The notes: generated by a model from the sequence alone, not told the origin. Counted from the stretch's first letter, positions 50,917 through 59,991 are shown. The stretch: DNA of 64,000 nt from Microbacterium sp. (GCA_003248655.1 QFPM01000011.1:62001-126000); one strand, 5' to 3'. Numbers and translations are program-made.

Positions 50917-51171
50917 ATGGCCGCACGTGACAAGGGCATCATCGACCCGCCCATCGACGCGCTGCTCGACAAGGTCGACTCGAAGTACCAGCTCGTGATC
51001 TACGCGTCCAAGCGGGCGCGCCAGATCAACGACTACTACTCCGACCTGCACGAGGGAAACCTCTTCGACAACGTCGGACCGCTCGTCGACTCGTCGGTCG
51101 AAGACAAGCCGCTGACGATCGCGCTGCACGAGATCCACGAAGACAAGCTGCGCCTGCGTCACGTCGAGTGA
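50917..51171 (+). CDS. rpoZ: RNA polymerase omega subunit
   Basis: 84 residues from ATG 50917. GIIDPPIDALLDKVDSKYQL, then IYASKRARQINDYYSDL, then LRLRHVE at the end, as in actinobacterial omega. It helps assemble the beta' subunit. A GTG at 50860 is in frame but the extra 19 residues are not family-like, and CTGGAGG lies 7 nt before the ATG. gmk-rpoZ-metK order is conserved. Confidence 0.96.
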   Translation: MAARDKGIIDPPIDALLDKVDSKYQLVIYASKRARQINDYYSDLHEGNLFDNVGPLVDSSVEDKPLTIALHEIHEDKLRLRHVE

Positions 51172-51212
51172 TTCTCCCGCCACGGGTCGCATGACCCTGT
51201 GTGGCGGCATCC

Positions 51213-51250
51213 ATGCCCGCGCTTCCCGCAATGTCGGGGGACGCGGGCAT
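51213..51250 (+). terminator. Strong hairpin between rpoZ and metK
   Basis: ATGCCCGCG (51213-51221) pairs with CGCGGGCAT (51242-51250); the inner TTCCC/GGGGA extends the stem to about 14 bp around a 9-nt loop. GATTGTTTCC follows. It fits an rpoZ terminator; as a metK leader element it does not resemble a SAM riboswitch. Confidence 0.65.
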
Positions 51251-51288
51251 GATTGTTTCCGTATCCGTCGAACCTTGAGGAGAGCCCG

Positions 51289-52482
51289 ATGAGCGGCCTG
51301 CGCCTGTTCACGTCCGAGTCCGTCACCGAGGGGCACCCGGACAAGATCTGCGACCAGATCTCCGACTCGATCCTCGACGCGCTGCTCGCCGTCGACCGAG
51401 GTAGCCGCGTCGCCGTCGAGACGCTCGTGACGACCGGTCTCGTGCACGTCGCGGGCGAGGTGCGCACCGACGGCTACGTCGACATTCCCGGGATCGTCCG
51501 CGGCGTCGTCAACCGCATCGGCTACACCTCCAGCGAGACCGGCTTCGACGGCGACTCGTGCGGCGTCACGGTGTCGATCGGGGAGCAGTCCGGTGACATC
51601 GCGGCGGGTGTCGACACGGCGATCGAGCACCGCGAGGGCGGGTCCTCCGACCCGATCTCGGCGCTCGGCGCGGGCGATCAGGGCATCATGTTCGGCTATG
51701 CCACGACCGAGACCCCGCAGCTCATGCCGATGGCGATCTGGACGGCGCACCGACTCGCCGAGCGGCTCACGGATGCCCGCCGGTCGGGCGCGCTCGGATT
51801 CCTCCGGCCCGACGGCAAGACGCAGGTCACGCTCGGCTACGACGGCGCCGTGCCGCGCACCGTCGACACGGTCGTGCTCTCGACGCAGCACAACCCCGAC
51901 ATCTCCCTGCCCGCGCTGCGCGCCGCGGTGCAGGCCGAGGTCATCGACCCGGTGCTCGCCACGACAGGACTCGACGTCTCGGGCGTGCGGTACGTCATCA
52001 ACCCCGCCGGCCCGTTCGTGACGGGCGGTCCGAAGGGCGATGCGGGCCTCACGGGGCGCAAGATCATCATCGACACCTACGGCGGCGCGTCACGGCACGG
52101 TGGGGGCGCCTTCAGTGGCAAAGACCCGTCCAAGGTCGACCGCTCGGCCGCGTACGCGATGCGCTGGGTCGCGAAGAACGCGGTGGCGGCGGGGCTCGCC
52201 GAGCGGCTCGAGGTGCAGGTCGCGTATGCGATCGGTCGCGCAGAGCCGGTCGGGCTCTACGTCGAGACATTTGGCACGGGGAACGTGTCCGATGAGACGA
52301 TCACGGCGGCGATCCGCGAGGTGTTCGACCTGCGCCCGCAGGCGATCATCGACTCGCTCGATCTGCTCCGCCCGATCTACGCCCAGACGGCCGCGTACGG
52401 CCACTTCGGCCGCGAACTGCCCGACTTCACGTGGGAGCGCACCGACCGCGTCGACGAGCTGCGCGCCGCCGCCGGCCTCTGA
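51289..52482 (+). CDS. metK: S-adenosylmethionine synthetase
   Basis: 397 residues. FTSESVTEGHPDKICDQISD near 6-25, GAGDQGIMFGYATTETPQLM near 125, GGPKGDAGLTGRKIIIDTYG near 245, and GGAFSGKDPSKVDRSAAYA near 268. All catalytic signatures are intact. It makes SAM from methionine and ATP. ATG 51289 has GAGGAGAG just upstream. priA follows after 7 nt. Confidence 0.98.
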   Translation: MSGLRLFTSESVTEGHPDKICDQISDSILDALLAVDRGSRVAVETLVTTGLVHVAGEVRTDGYVDIPGIVRGVVNRIGYTSSETGFDGDSCGVTVSIGEQSGDIAAGVDTAIEHREGGSSDPISALGAGDQGIMFGYATTETPQLMPMAIWTAHRLAERLTDARRSGALGFLRPDGKTQVTLGYDGAVPRTVDTVVLSTQHNPDISLPALRAAVQAEVIDPVLATTGLDVSGVRYVINPAGPFVTGGPKGDAGLTGRKIIIDTYGGASRHGGGAFSGKDPSKVDRSAAYAMRWVAKNAVAAGLAERLEVQVAYAIGRAEPVGLYVETFGTGNVSDETITAAIREVFDLRPQAIIDSLDLLRPIYAQTAAYGHFGRELPDFTWERTDRVDELRAAAGL

Positions 52483-52489
52483 CCTCGCG

Positions 52490-54484
52490 ATGCCGCTCGT
52501 CGCGCGGGTGCTGATCGACTCGCCACTGCCGCAGCTCGACCGGCTGTTCGACTACGCGATCCCGGCCGCGCTCGAAGCCGAGGCGCGGGCCGGGGTACGG
52601 GTGAAGGTGCCGCTGCGCACCGCGGGGCGCGTTGTCGAGGGGTACCTCGTCGAGGTCGTGGACGCCTCCGAGGCTGCTGCGACGAAGCGTCCGCTCTCGC
52701 AGCTGGATGCCGTGGTCTCACCCATCGCTGTGCTTCCGGCCGAGCTGTACGCGCTGGCCCGGCGAGCCGCCGATCGCGCGGCAGGGTCGGCGAGCGACAT
52801 CCTGCGTCTCGCTATTCCGAAGCGGATGGTGCGGGCCGAGAAAGCGTGGCTCGCGAGGGAACAGGACGCCCCGGCATCCGCTGTGCTGCCCGAGGAATCG
52901 GCGGTGTGGGCCAGCGATGTGCTGTCCGCGTACCCCGACCTGGCGCCGTCACTCGAGGAGCACGCCCGCATCGCAGTCGACGCTCCGCCGCATCCGGTCG
53001 CCGGGCGTCCCATCGGGGCGTGGGCCGAGCTCGTGTCCGCGATCGCACTCGACGCGCTCGCGCGCGGCGAGAGTGCGCTTGTCGTCGTGCCGGACCAGCG
53101 CGATCAGGAGCAGGTGCTCGCCGTGCTCGCCGAGCACGCGCCGGACGATGCGGTGGTGCGCGACGATGCCCGCCGGTCGGGGCCGGAGCGCTACGCCACC
53201 TACCTGCGGGTGCTCGGCGGCGGCTCCGCGATCGTCGTAGGAAACCGCTCGACGGTTTATGCGCCGGCGCGGAATGTGGGGGTCGTGATCGTCTGGGATG
53301 ATGGCGATCCGCTGCTCGCCGAGCCGCTGAGCCCGGGCGTCCACGCTCGCGATGCTGCCCTCGTGCGACAGGAGATCGAGGGATCCGCGCTCGTCTTCGC
53401 GGGCCACACCCGCACGACCGACGTCGAGCGGCTCGTGCAGCTCGGCTGGGTGCGCGAGGTCGAGGCGCGTCGTCGAGCGAGCCCGACGGTCGTGCTGTCG
53501 GCGACGCGGGAGGGCGAGTCGCGCGGTCAGCGGGTGCCGTCGGCCGCCTTCGCCGCGGCACGCGAGGCGTTGCAGCACGGTCCCGTGCTCGTGCAGGTCG
53601 CCCGGCCGGGCTATTCGCCCGTACTCGTGTGCGCGCAGTGCCGCACGCCCGCGCGGTGTCCCCACTGCACGGGTCCGCTGCGCGCCCGCCGCCCCGGCGC
53701 CGCGCCGGACTGCGGATGGTGCGGAAGGACGATCCCGTCGTGGTCGTGCGCGAACTGCCAGTCAACGACGCTCCGGATGGCCTCGTCGGGTAGCGAGCGC
53801 ACCGCCGACGAGCTCGGCCGCGCCTTCCCGCACACCCGCGTGATCGTCGCCGACGGCGACCATCCCGTCGTCTCGGTCGATGCGCGCCCCGCGCTCGTCG
53901 TCGCCACGCGGGGCGCAGAACCGCACGCCGAGGGCGGCTATCGCGCCGTCATCCTCCTCGACGGCGATCGGATGCTGCTCGCCGAACAGTTGCGCATTGG
54001 TGAGTCGTGCCTGCGCTGGTGGTCGAACGCGGCGGCGCTTGCGGCGCCCGGCGCGCCCGTGCATCTCGTGGGCGTCGCAGGGCCGGTAGCTCGCGCCCTC
54101 GCGACGTGGACGCAGCCGGCCTACGCGCGCGCAGAGCTCGCCGATCGGGCGCCGCTGCACATGCCGCCGTCGGTGCGTGTCGCGGCGGTGGAGGGGCCGT
54201 CGGGCGGCGTCGCCGGAGCCCTCGAGCTGCTGCGTGCGGCGGTGCCCGCGCTCACTGAAGCGAGCATTCTCGGTCCGGTTCCGCTGGCCGGCGGGGGAGT
54301 GCGCGCGCTCGTCCGCTTCGACTACGCGCACGGGCGCATCGTCGCCGAGACGCTCCGCGCGGCGGTGGTTGCCGCCGCGCTGGGCGGTCGTCGGGGCCGC
54401 GGCGGGCCCGCTCGCACCGGGGGAGCCGCGACCGGGCCGACTACACTCAGGGTGCGGCTCGACGTGCCAGAGCTCGATCTGTGA
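52490..54484 (+). CDS. priA: Primosomal protein N' (PriA), probably without helicase activity
   Basis: 664 residues. N-terminal DNA-binding domain (ARVLIDSPLPQLDRLFDYAI), then a helicase-like body. Walker A GxGKT is absent (the region reads ALVVVPDQRDQEQVLAVLAE) and the DEAH position reads VIVWDDGDPL. Eight Cys in the zinc-binding region are present (VCAQCRTPARCPHC, DCGWCG, SCANCQ). This ATP-site-less PriA is a known actinobacterial form. It should act as a structural primosome/replication restart factor. Followed by fmt at 8 nt. Confidence 0.92.
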   Translation: MPLVARVLIDSPLPQLDRLFDYAIPAALEAEARAGVRVKVPLRTAGRVVEGYLVEVVDASEAAATKRPLSQLDAVVSPIAVLPAELYALARRAADRAAGSASDILRLAIPKRMVRAEKAWLAREQDAPASAVLPEESAVWASDVLSAYPDLAPSLEEHARIAVDAPPHPVAGRPIGAWAELVSAIALDALARGESALVVVPDQRDQEQVLAVLAEHAPDDAVVRDDARRSGPERYATYLRVLGGGSAIVVGNRSTVYAPARNVGVVIVWDDGDPLLAEPLSPGVHARDAALVRQEIEGSALVFAGHTRTTDVERLVQLGWVREVEARRRASPTVVLSATREGESRGQRVPSAAFAAAREALQHGPVLVQVARPGYSPVLVCAQCRTPARCPHCTGPLRARRPGAAPDCGWCGRTIPSWSCANCQSTTLRMASSGSERTADELGRAFPHTRVIVADGDHPVVSVDARPALVVATRGAEPHAEGGYRAVILLDGDRMLLAEQLRIGESCLRWWSNAAALAAPGAPVHLVGVAGPVARALATWTQPAYARAELADRAPLHMPPSVRVAAVEGPSGGVAGALELLRAAVPALTEASILGPVPLAGGGVRALVRFDYAHGRIVAETLRAAVVAAALGGRRGRGGPARTGGAATGPTTLRVRLDVPELDL

Positions 54485-54492
54485 GGAGTCCC

Positions 54493-55425
54493 ATGCGTGT
54501 CGTCTTCGCCGGGACTCCGGAACCGGCGGTCCCGTCGTTGCGCGTCCTCGCGGCATCCGGCCATGACCTTGTCGGCGTCGTCACGCGCCACGATGCTCCG
54601 CTCGGACGCAAGCGCGTGCTGACGCCATCGCCGGTCGCGCAGGCGGCCGCTGAGCTCGATCTGCCGGTCATCAAAGCCGACCGACTCGATGCCCCGGCGA
54701 CCGAGGCGATCGCCGCGCTCCGCCCCGACCTCGGGGTGATCGTCGCGTACGGCGGTTTCGTGCGCGAACCGCTCCTTTCGCTGCCGACCCACGGGTGGAT
54801 CAACCTGCACTTCTCGCTCCTGCCGCGCTGGCGCGGCGCGGCGCCCGTGCAGCACGCGCTGATCGCGGGTGACCGGGTGACGGGTGCGGCGGTCTTCCAA
54901 CTCGTGCCAGAGCTGGATGCCGGGGACGTCTTCGCGCAGCTTCGCTACGACATCCCGCGGAGTGCGACAGCGGGCGAGGTCCTGGGCGCGCTCGCGGTGC
55001 GGGGTGCTGACCTCGTCATGGGCGTCGTCGATGCGATCGCCTGCGGGTCCGCGCGGGCGATTCCGCAGGCGGGCGAGCCCACTCTGGCTCCGAAGCTCAC
55101 GCTCGCCGACGGAGCCCTCGACCTCGCGCGATCCGCGGATGCCGTGCTCGATCGCTTCCGCGGCACCACGCCCGAGCCGGGTGCGCACGTGGACGTCGAT
55201 GGCCAGCGGCTCAAGATCCTCGCCGCGCACCGCGGGCCCGAGGTGACGCTCGCCCCCGGTGAGTTCGCCCTGCACGGGCGTGAGGTGCTGCTCGGCGCGG
55301 GCGAGGGAACCGTCCTGCTGAAGACGGTGCAACCGGCCGGCAAGGGTGCCATGATCGCGGCCGACTGGTGGCGGGGGCTTCGCGGAGATGCTCCGCGCGC
55401 GACCGCGCGAGACGAGTCGCCGTGA
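54493..55425 (+). CDS. fmt: Methionyl-tRNA formyltransferase
   Basis: 310 residues. MRVVFAGTPEPAVPSLRVLA at the N-terminus, the catalytic loop INLHFSLLPRWRGAAPVQHA near 104-123, and the Asp in LVPELDAGDVFAQL near 142. The C-terminal OB-like domain binds initiator tRNA. Start has GAGGAG 5 nt upstream. Stop overlaps rsmB GTG. Confidence 0.97.
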   Translation: MRVVFAGTPEPAVPSLRVLAASGHDLVGVVTRHDAPLGRKRVLTPSPVAQAAAELDLPVIKADRLDAPATEAIAALRPDLGVIVAYGGFVREPLLSLPTHGWINLHFSLLPRWRGAAPVQHALIAGDRVTGAAVFQLVPELDAGDVFAQLRYDIPRSATAGEVLGALAVRGADLVMGVVDAIACGSARAIPQAGEPTLAPKLTLADGALDLARSADAVLDRFRGTTPEPGAHVDVDGQRLKILAAHRGPEVTLAPGEFALHGREVLLGAGEGTVLLKTVQPAGKGAMIAADWWRGLRGDAPRATARDESP

Positions 55426-56813
55426 ACGCTCGACCCGTCACGAGCGAGAACGCGCGCGGGAAGTCGCCCCGGTGGGTGGCGTACGACACCCTGCGCGCCG
55501 TGCACACCTCGGACGCCTACGCCAACCTGCTTCTGCCCCGTGCGATTGCCCGCACGGGCTTGACGGGTCCTGACGCCGCGCTGGCGACCGAGCTCGCCTA
55601 TGGCACCCTCCGCCGCGAAGGCACCTACGACGCGGTGATCGCGGCCGCCGCCGGTCGCGCGATCGACGCAATCGATCCCGCCGTTCTCGACGCCCTGCGT
55701 CTGGGCACACACCAGTTGCTGTCGATGCGGACCCCGTCGCACGCGGCCGTGAACGAGACCGTGCGCCAGGTGCGACAGGTTGCCGGAAAGCCCGCGTCTG
55801 GCTTCGCGAACGCGGTCCTCCGACGGGTGTCGGAGCGCACGCCGGAGGAGTGGCTTGAGCGGCTCGATGCCGCGGCGCGCTCGGACGACGAGCGCATGTC
55901 CGTGCGGTTCGCGCACCCCGTGTGGATCATCCGCGCTTTTCGCCGGGCTCTCGTCGCCGAGGGTCGCGGCGACGAGCTCGAGGCGCTTCTCGAGGCCGAC
56001 AACGTGTCGCCCGTCGTGACCTTCGCGGCGTTGCCGGGCCTCGCCGACGTGCCGGCCGGCGCCGCGCCGACGCCGTACTCGCCGATCGGGTTCCGATCGA
56101 TAGGCGGCGATCCGGCATCCCTCGTGGAGGGTTCGGGTGGGCTCATCCGCGTGCAGGACGAAGGATCGCAGCTCGCCGCTCTCGCCCTGACCCGCGCCGT
56201 TCCCATCGCCGCGGGGGAGCGCTGGCTCGACCTGTGCGCGGCGCCCGGGGGCAAGACGGCGGTGCTCGCTGCCGAGGCGCTCGCCCACGGCGCGCAGCTC
56301 GAAGCGAACGAGATCGCGCCCGCGCGCGCGTCGCTCGTCCGCGACTCGGTCTCTGGCGTCCCGCTCAGCGTCCCCGTCTCGGAGGAGGACGGCCGCACCC
56401 GCGCGGGCCGCGGCCGGTACGACCGCATCCTCGTCGACGCGCCCTGCACGGGCCTCGGCGCGCTCCGCCGCCGGCCCGAGGCGCGCTGGCGCAAGCAGCC
56501 CTCCGACGTGCCGGAACTCGCGGCGCTGCAAAGCGAACTGCTCGACGCGGCGATCGGGGCGTTGGCCCCCGGCGGAATCGTCGCGTACGTCACCTGCTCG
56601 CCGCACCTCGCCGAGACGGCGGCGATCGTCGGCGACGCACTCCGCCGGCACGGCGACACGATCGAAGAGCTGGATGCCCGGGCGACCCTGGCATCCATTG
56701 CCGCTCATCCGATCGACCTCCCCGCCGGAGGCGGCACGGGCCGCGCGCAGCTGTGGCCCCACCGCCACGGCACCGACGCGATGTCGATCTCGCTCCTGCG
56801 CCGCCGCGCGTAG
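55422..56813 (+). CDS. rsmB: 16S rRNA m5C967 methyltransferase RsmB
   Basis: 463 residues from GTG. NusB-like N-domain (PRWVAYDTLRAVHTSDAYAN), then a Rossmann methyltransferase: SAM site LDLCAAPGGKTAVLAAEAL near 270, catalytic Cys pair in VDAPCTGLGALRRRPEARW near 344 and TCSPHLAETA near 392. Two Cys are used for m5C formation. Coupled to fmt, as in many bacteria. Confidence 0.95.
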   Translation: MNARPVTSENARGKSPRWVAYDTLRAVHTSDAYANLLLPRAIARTGLTGPDAALATELAYGTLRREGTYDAVIAAAAGRAIDAIDPAVLDALRLGTHQLLSMRTPSHAAVNETVRQVRQVAGKPASGFANAVLRRVSERTPEEWLERLDAAARSDDERMSVRFAHPVWIIRAFRRALVAEGRGDELEALLEADNVSPVVTFAALPGLADVPAGAAPTPYSPIGFRSIGGDPASLVEGSGGLIRVQDEGSQLAALALTRAVPIAAGERWLDLCAAPGGKTAVLAAEALAHGAQLEANEIAPARASLVRDSVSGVPLSVPVSEEDGRTRAGRGRYDRILVDAPCTGLGALRRRPEARWRKQPSDVPELAALQSELLDAAIGALAPGGIVAYVTCSPHLAETAAIVGDALRRHGDTIEELDARATLASIAAHPIDLPAGGGTGRAQLWPHRHGTDAMSISLLRRRA

Positions 56814-56817
56814 CCCG

Positions 56818-56870
56818 ACTTGCCACTTCGTGCGGGAATCCCGCGCGCATACCCGCGCGAAGCGGCAAGT
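56818..56870 (+). terminator. Long hairpin between rsmB and rpe
   Basis: Two 19-nt arms (56818-56836 and 56852-56870) are inverted copies with two mismatches, starting ACTTGCC and ending GGCAAGT. The 15-nt loop is GC-rich. It can act as a terminator of the priA-rsmB transcript, but the sequence also resembles a dispersed palindrome. Confidence 0.65.
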
Positions 56871-56904
56871 GAACGCGTGCAAGGCCCGCGGCGCGCGCCG
56901 GGGC

Positions 56905-56910
56905 TAGGCT
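56905..56910 (+). promoter_or_regulatory. -10 box (TAGGCT) of rpe
   Basis: TAGGCT ends 6 nt before the rpe GTG at 56917; leaderless arrangement. Confidence 0.55.
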
Positions 56911-56916
56911 GACGAC

Positions 56917-57591
56917 GTGCCGAGCGACGACGTCCGTATCAATCCCAGCATCCTGTCGGCCGACTTCGTGAACATGCAGGCCGACCTCGAGCGCATCGCG
57001 GCGGCCGACTTCGTGCACGTCGACGTCATGGACAACCACTTCGTGCCGAACTTGACGTTCGGGCCGCAGATGGTGGAGCGCATACAGGCGACGAGCCCCG
57101 TACCGCTGGACGTGCACCTCATGATCTCGGATGCCGACCGCTGGGCTCCCGGCTACGCGGAACTCGGTGCGGCGTCCGTCACGTTCCACCTCGAGGCGGC
57201 GACCGACCCGATCAGCCTCGCGCGGAGGCTTCGCGAGATCGGCGCCCGCGCGGGGGTCGCCGTGAAGCCCGCGACGCCTGTCGAGGGGCTCTTCGACGTG
57301 CTCGACGAGTTCGACCAGATCCTCGTGATGACTGTCGAACCCGGCTTCGGCGGGCAGTCGTTCATGGCCGACCAGATGCCGAAGCTCGCGCGTCTGCACG
57401 ACGAAGCCCGTCGCCGCGGCTCGCAGGTGTGGCTGCAGGTCGACGGGGGAATCTCCGCGTCGACGATCGCGCAGGCCGCCGCGGCGGGCGCCGACACCTT
57501 CGTCGCCGGCTCCGCGGTCTACGGCGCCGACGACCCGGAACGCGCGATCCACGCGCTACGTGAGCTCGCGCAGAGCGCGCATCGCCACTGA
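56917..57591 (+). CDS. rpe: Ribulose-phosphate 3-epimerase
   Basis: 224 residues from GTG. TIM barrel with RINPSILSADFVNMQADLER at the N-terminus, VHVDVMDNHFVPNLTFGP near 33 (metal His/Asp), VHLMISD near 67, VMTVEPGFGGQSFM near 140, and QVDGGISASTIAQAAAAGAD near 174. It interconverts ribulose 5-phosphate and xylulose 5-phosphate. It converges on the glutaminase gene with an 18-nt gap. Confidence 0.97.
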   Translation: MPSDDVRINPSILSADFVNMQADLERIAAADFVHVDVMDNHFVPNLTFGPQMVERIQATSPVPLDVHLMISDADRWAPGYAELGAASVTFHLEAATDPISLARRLREIGARAGVAVKPATPVEGLFDVLDEFDQILVMTVEPGFGGQSFMADQMPKLARLHDEARRRGSQVWLQVDGGISASTIAQAAAAGADTFVAGSAVYGADDPERAIHALRELAQSAHRH

Positions 57592-57609
57592 CGCGCGCCG
57601 GCGGCGGCG

Positions 57610-58782
57610 TCAGTCCTCGACGTCGACGCGGCCCCCGAGGGCCGTGACCTCCGTGCGTAGCGCGGCAAGCGCCGCGGGATGCAACTGGCGGAGCTTGCGC
57701 AGATCGACGACGAGCGCGTCCGCGTCGGTATCGGCCTCTGCAGTGTGCAGCGCCGCCAGCACCCGCTCGACACCGCTGAACGAGAACTCGCCCTCGAGTG
57801 CCACGTGCACGGTCCCGTCGCTGCGTCGCTGGATGGATACGCCGGGGGCGGAGATCGCGTCGTGCTGCTCGAACACGTGCATCCCGAACGCCTCGGAAAG
57901 TCGCTCGAGCAGGAGCTGGCCGCGCGTGCTATTGCCGTAGGCATCCAGCCGCGGACTGAACACGCCGACGCCGAACTGCGACGGCGCGAGCGCGATGACC
58001 CCGCCCGAGACGCCGCTCTTGGCGGGGAGGCCCACGCGCAACAGCCACGCGCCCGAGCCGTCGTACATGCCGCTGCTGGTCATCACGGATGCCACGTCGC
58101 GCGCCGTGCGCGGCGAGATGACCTGCTCGCCGGTCACCGGGTTCCGGCCCCCGAACGCGAGGGTGCTGGCCATGACGGCGAGATCGACGACGGTCACGAG
58201 CGCCGAACACTGCCGGAAGTACGCCTCGACGATGTCGTGCACGTCCGCGCCGATGACGCCGTACGAGCGCAGCAGGTGCGCGAGTGCGCGGTTGCGATCG
58301 CCCTCCGCCGACTCCGATTCGTACACGCGCTCGTCGACATCGAGCGAACGCCCCGCGAACCGCGACAGCCCCTCGATGAGGCGTCTGCTGCGCTCGGCGA
58401 GACCATCACCGTCGATCAGAGCCGTCGTCGCGATCGCCCCCGCGTTGATCAGCGGGTTGGCGGGGCGGCCGGTGCCGTCTTCGAGGCTGATGGCGTTGAA
58501 CGGCTCGCCGCTGGGCTCGACGCCCACGCGCGAGAACACCTCCTCGCGGCCGTGCTGCTCGAGCGCGAGCGCGTAGATGAACGGCTTCGAAATCGACTGA
58601 ATCGTGAACAGCGCCCCGTCGTCACCCACGGATGCTGTGCGGCCGCTCGGGCCGACGATGGCGAGCGCCAGCGGGTCGGGGTCGGCGCGGGCGAGCTCGG
58701 GAATGTAGTCGGCGACCTCGCCGGCATCCTGCTCACGCACCTCGTCGAGCACACGGCCGAGCATCTCGCGGATCGGATCCAT
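57610..58782 (-). CDS. glsA: Glutaminase with C-terminal STAS domain
   Basis: 390 residues. Residues 1-300 are a serine-dependent glutaminase: FTIQSISKPFIYALALEQHG near 59 has the S-x-x-K pair, NPLINAGAIATTAL near 108, SYGVIGADVHDIVEAYFRQC near 165-185, and LPAKSGVSGGVIALAPSQFG near 250. Residues about 310-390 are a STAS-like domain (ALVVDLRKLRQLHPAALAAL). It hydrolyses glutamine to glutamate. STAS domains often bind nucleotides or partners, so activity may be regulated. Leaderless ATG start. Confidence 0.92.
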   Translation of the reverse strand: MDPIREMLGRVLDEVREQDAGEVADYIPELARADPDPLALAIVGPSGRTASVGDDGALFTIQSISKPFIYALALEQHGREEVFSRVGVEPSGEPFNAISLEDGTGRPANPLINAGAIATTALIDGDGLAERSRRLIEGLSRFAGRSLDVDERVYESESAEGDRNRALAHLLRSYGVIGADVHDIVEAYFRQCSALVTVVDLAVMASTLAFGGRNPVTGEQVISPRTARDVASVMTSSGMYDGSGAWLLRVGLPAKSGVSGGVIALAPSQFGVGVFSPRLDAYGNSTRGQLLLERLSEAFGMHVFEQHDAISAPGVSIQRRSDGTVHVALEGEFSFSGVERVLAALHTAEADTDADALVVDLRKLRQLHPAALAALRTEVTALGGRVDVED

Positions 58783-58788
58783 GCTCCG

Positions 58789-58794
58789 ACACTA
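58789..58794 (-). promoter_or_regulatory. -10 box (TAGTGT) of glsA
   Basis: On the minus strand TAGTGT ends 6 nt before the ATG at 58782. It lies back to back with the hisE promoter, 35 nt apart. Confidence 0.5.
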
Positions 58795-58829
58795 GCGATG
58801 CCGCGCCGCTTGCCCCTCCCGCGGACCGG

Positions 58830-58835
58830 TAGCCT
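58830..58835 (+). promoter_or_regulatory. -10 box (TAGCCT) of hisE
   Basis: TAGCCT ends 6 nt before GTG 58842; the his unit hisE-G-F-I starts leaderless from here. Confidence 0.55.
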
Positions 58836-58841
58836 GTCAGG

Positions 58842-59105
58842 GTGAAGACGTTCGACGCCCTCTTCGCGGAGCTCACCGCGACAGCGGCGACGCGCCCGGA
58901 GGGATCCGGAACCGTCGCGCAGCTCGATCGCGGCGTGCACGCGATCGGCAAGAAGATCGTCGAAGAGGCCGCCGAAGTGTGGATGGCCGCCGAGTACCAG
59001 TCCGACGCCGAGACGGCCGAGGAGATCTCGCAGTTGCTGTACCACCTTCAGGTGCTCATGCTCGCGAAGGGCCTGACGCTCGAGGACGTCTACCGACATC
59101 TCTGA
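58842..59105 (+). CDS. hisE: Phosphoribosyl-ATP pyrophosphatase
   Basis: 87 residues from GTG. All-helical MazG-like fold with TVAQLDRGVHAIGKKIVEEA near 27-46, then AEVWMAAEYQSDAETAEEIS, giving the metal-binding Glu and Asp residues. Second step of histidine synthesis. Separate from hisI, as in actinobacteria. A 43-nt gap precedes hisG. Confidence 0.96.
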   Translation: MKTFDALFAELTATAATRPEGSGTVAQLDRGVHAIGKKIVEEAAEVWMAAEYQSDAETAEEISQLLYHLQVLMLAKGLTLEDVYRHL

Positions 59106-59148
59106 GCCCGCCCTCATCCGCCAGCTCAGACACCGAAAGAGAACGCAC

Positions 59149-59991
59149 ATGCTGCGCATCGCCGTGCCGAACAAGGGGTCGCTCGCCGACACCGCCGCCG
59201 AGATGCTCGCCGAAGCCGGGTACACCGGCCGCCGCGACCCGAAAGACCTCCACGTCATCGACCCCGTGAACGAGGTCGAGTTCTTCTACCTGCGCCCGAA
59301 GGACATCGCGACCTACGTCGGCTCGGGCGCGCTCGATGTCGGAATCACGGGCCGTGATCTGCTGAAGGATGCCCGGATGCCCGGCGCCCGCGAGATCGAG
59401 CAGCTCGGGTTCGGCTCGTCCACGTTCCGCTTCGCGGGCCCTCCCGGGCGCTTCCACGACGTGACCGATCTCGAAGGGCTGCGCGTCGCGACGGCCTATC
59501 CGGGGCTGGTGGACGCGTTCCTCGACGAGCAGGGTGTCGCCGTCGACCTCGTACCGCTCGATGGCGCCGTCGAGTCGGCCGTCCGGCTCGGTGTCGCCGA
59601 TGCCGTTGCCGATGTCGTCTCGACGGGCACGACCCTCAAGCAGGCGGGCCTCGAGATCTTCGGACCCGTGCTGCTCGAGTCCGAGGCCGTGCTGATCGGC
59701 GCGCCGGAGGACGTCGAGGGTGTCGAGACGTTCCTCCGACGCTTGCGCGGCGTGCTCGTCGCGCGGCGCTACGTCCTCATCGACTACGACCTGCCCGCGA
59801 ACCTCGTCGACCAGGCCGTCGCCCTCGCGCCCGGTATCGAGTCGCCCACGATCTCGCCGCTGCGCGACCCCGAGTGGGTGGCCGTTCGCGTCATGAGCCC
59901 GCGATCGACCGTCAACCAGGTGATGGATGCGTTGTACGCGATCGGTGCACGGGCGATCCTCGTGACGCCGATCCACAACGCGAGGCTCTGA
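59149..59991 (+). CDS. hisG: ATP phosphoribosyltransferase (long form)
   Basis: 280 residues. MLRIAVPNKGSLADTAAEML at the N-terminus, DVGITGRDLLKDA near 65, VADVVSTGTTLKQAGLEIFG near 155 (PRPP site), and a C-terminal ACT-like regulatory domain from about 200 for histidine feedback. First step of histidine synthesis. Its stop overlaps the hisF ATG. Confidence 0.97.
   Translation: MLRIAVPNKGSLADTAAEMLAEAGYTGRRDPKDLHVIDPVNEVEFFYLRPKDIATYVGSGALDVGITGRDLLKDARMPGAREIEQLGFGSSTFRFAGPPGRFHDVTDLEGLRVATAYPGLVDAFLDEQGVAVDLVPLDGAVESAVRLGVADAVADVVSTGTTLKQAGLEIFGPVLLESEAVLIGAPEDVEGVETFLRRLRGVLVARRYVLIDYDLPANLVDQAVALAPGIESPTISPLRDPEWVAVRVMSPRSTVNQVMDALYAIGARAILVTPIHNARL

Noticed and set aside
51172..51288. 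SAM riboswitch before metK
   Set aside because: Only one simple hairpin, no multi-helix junction or pseudoknot partner that I can recognise.
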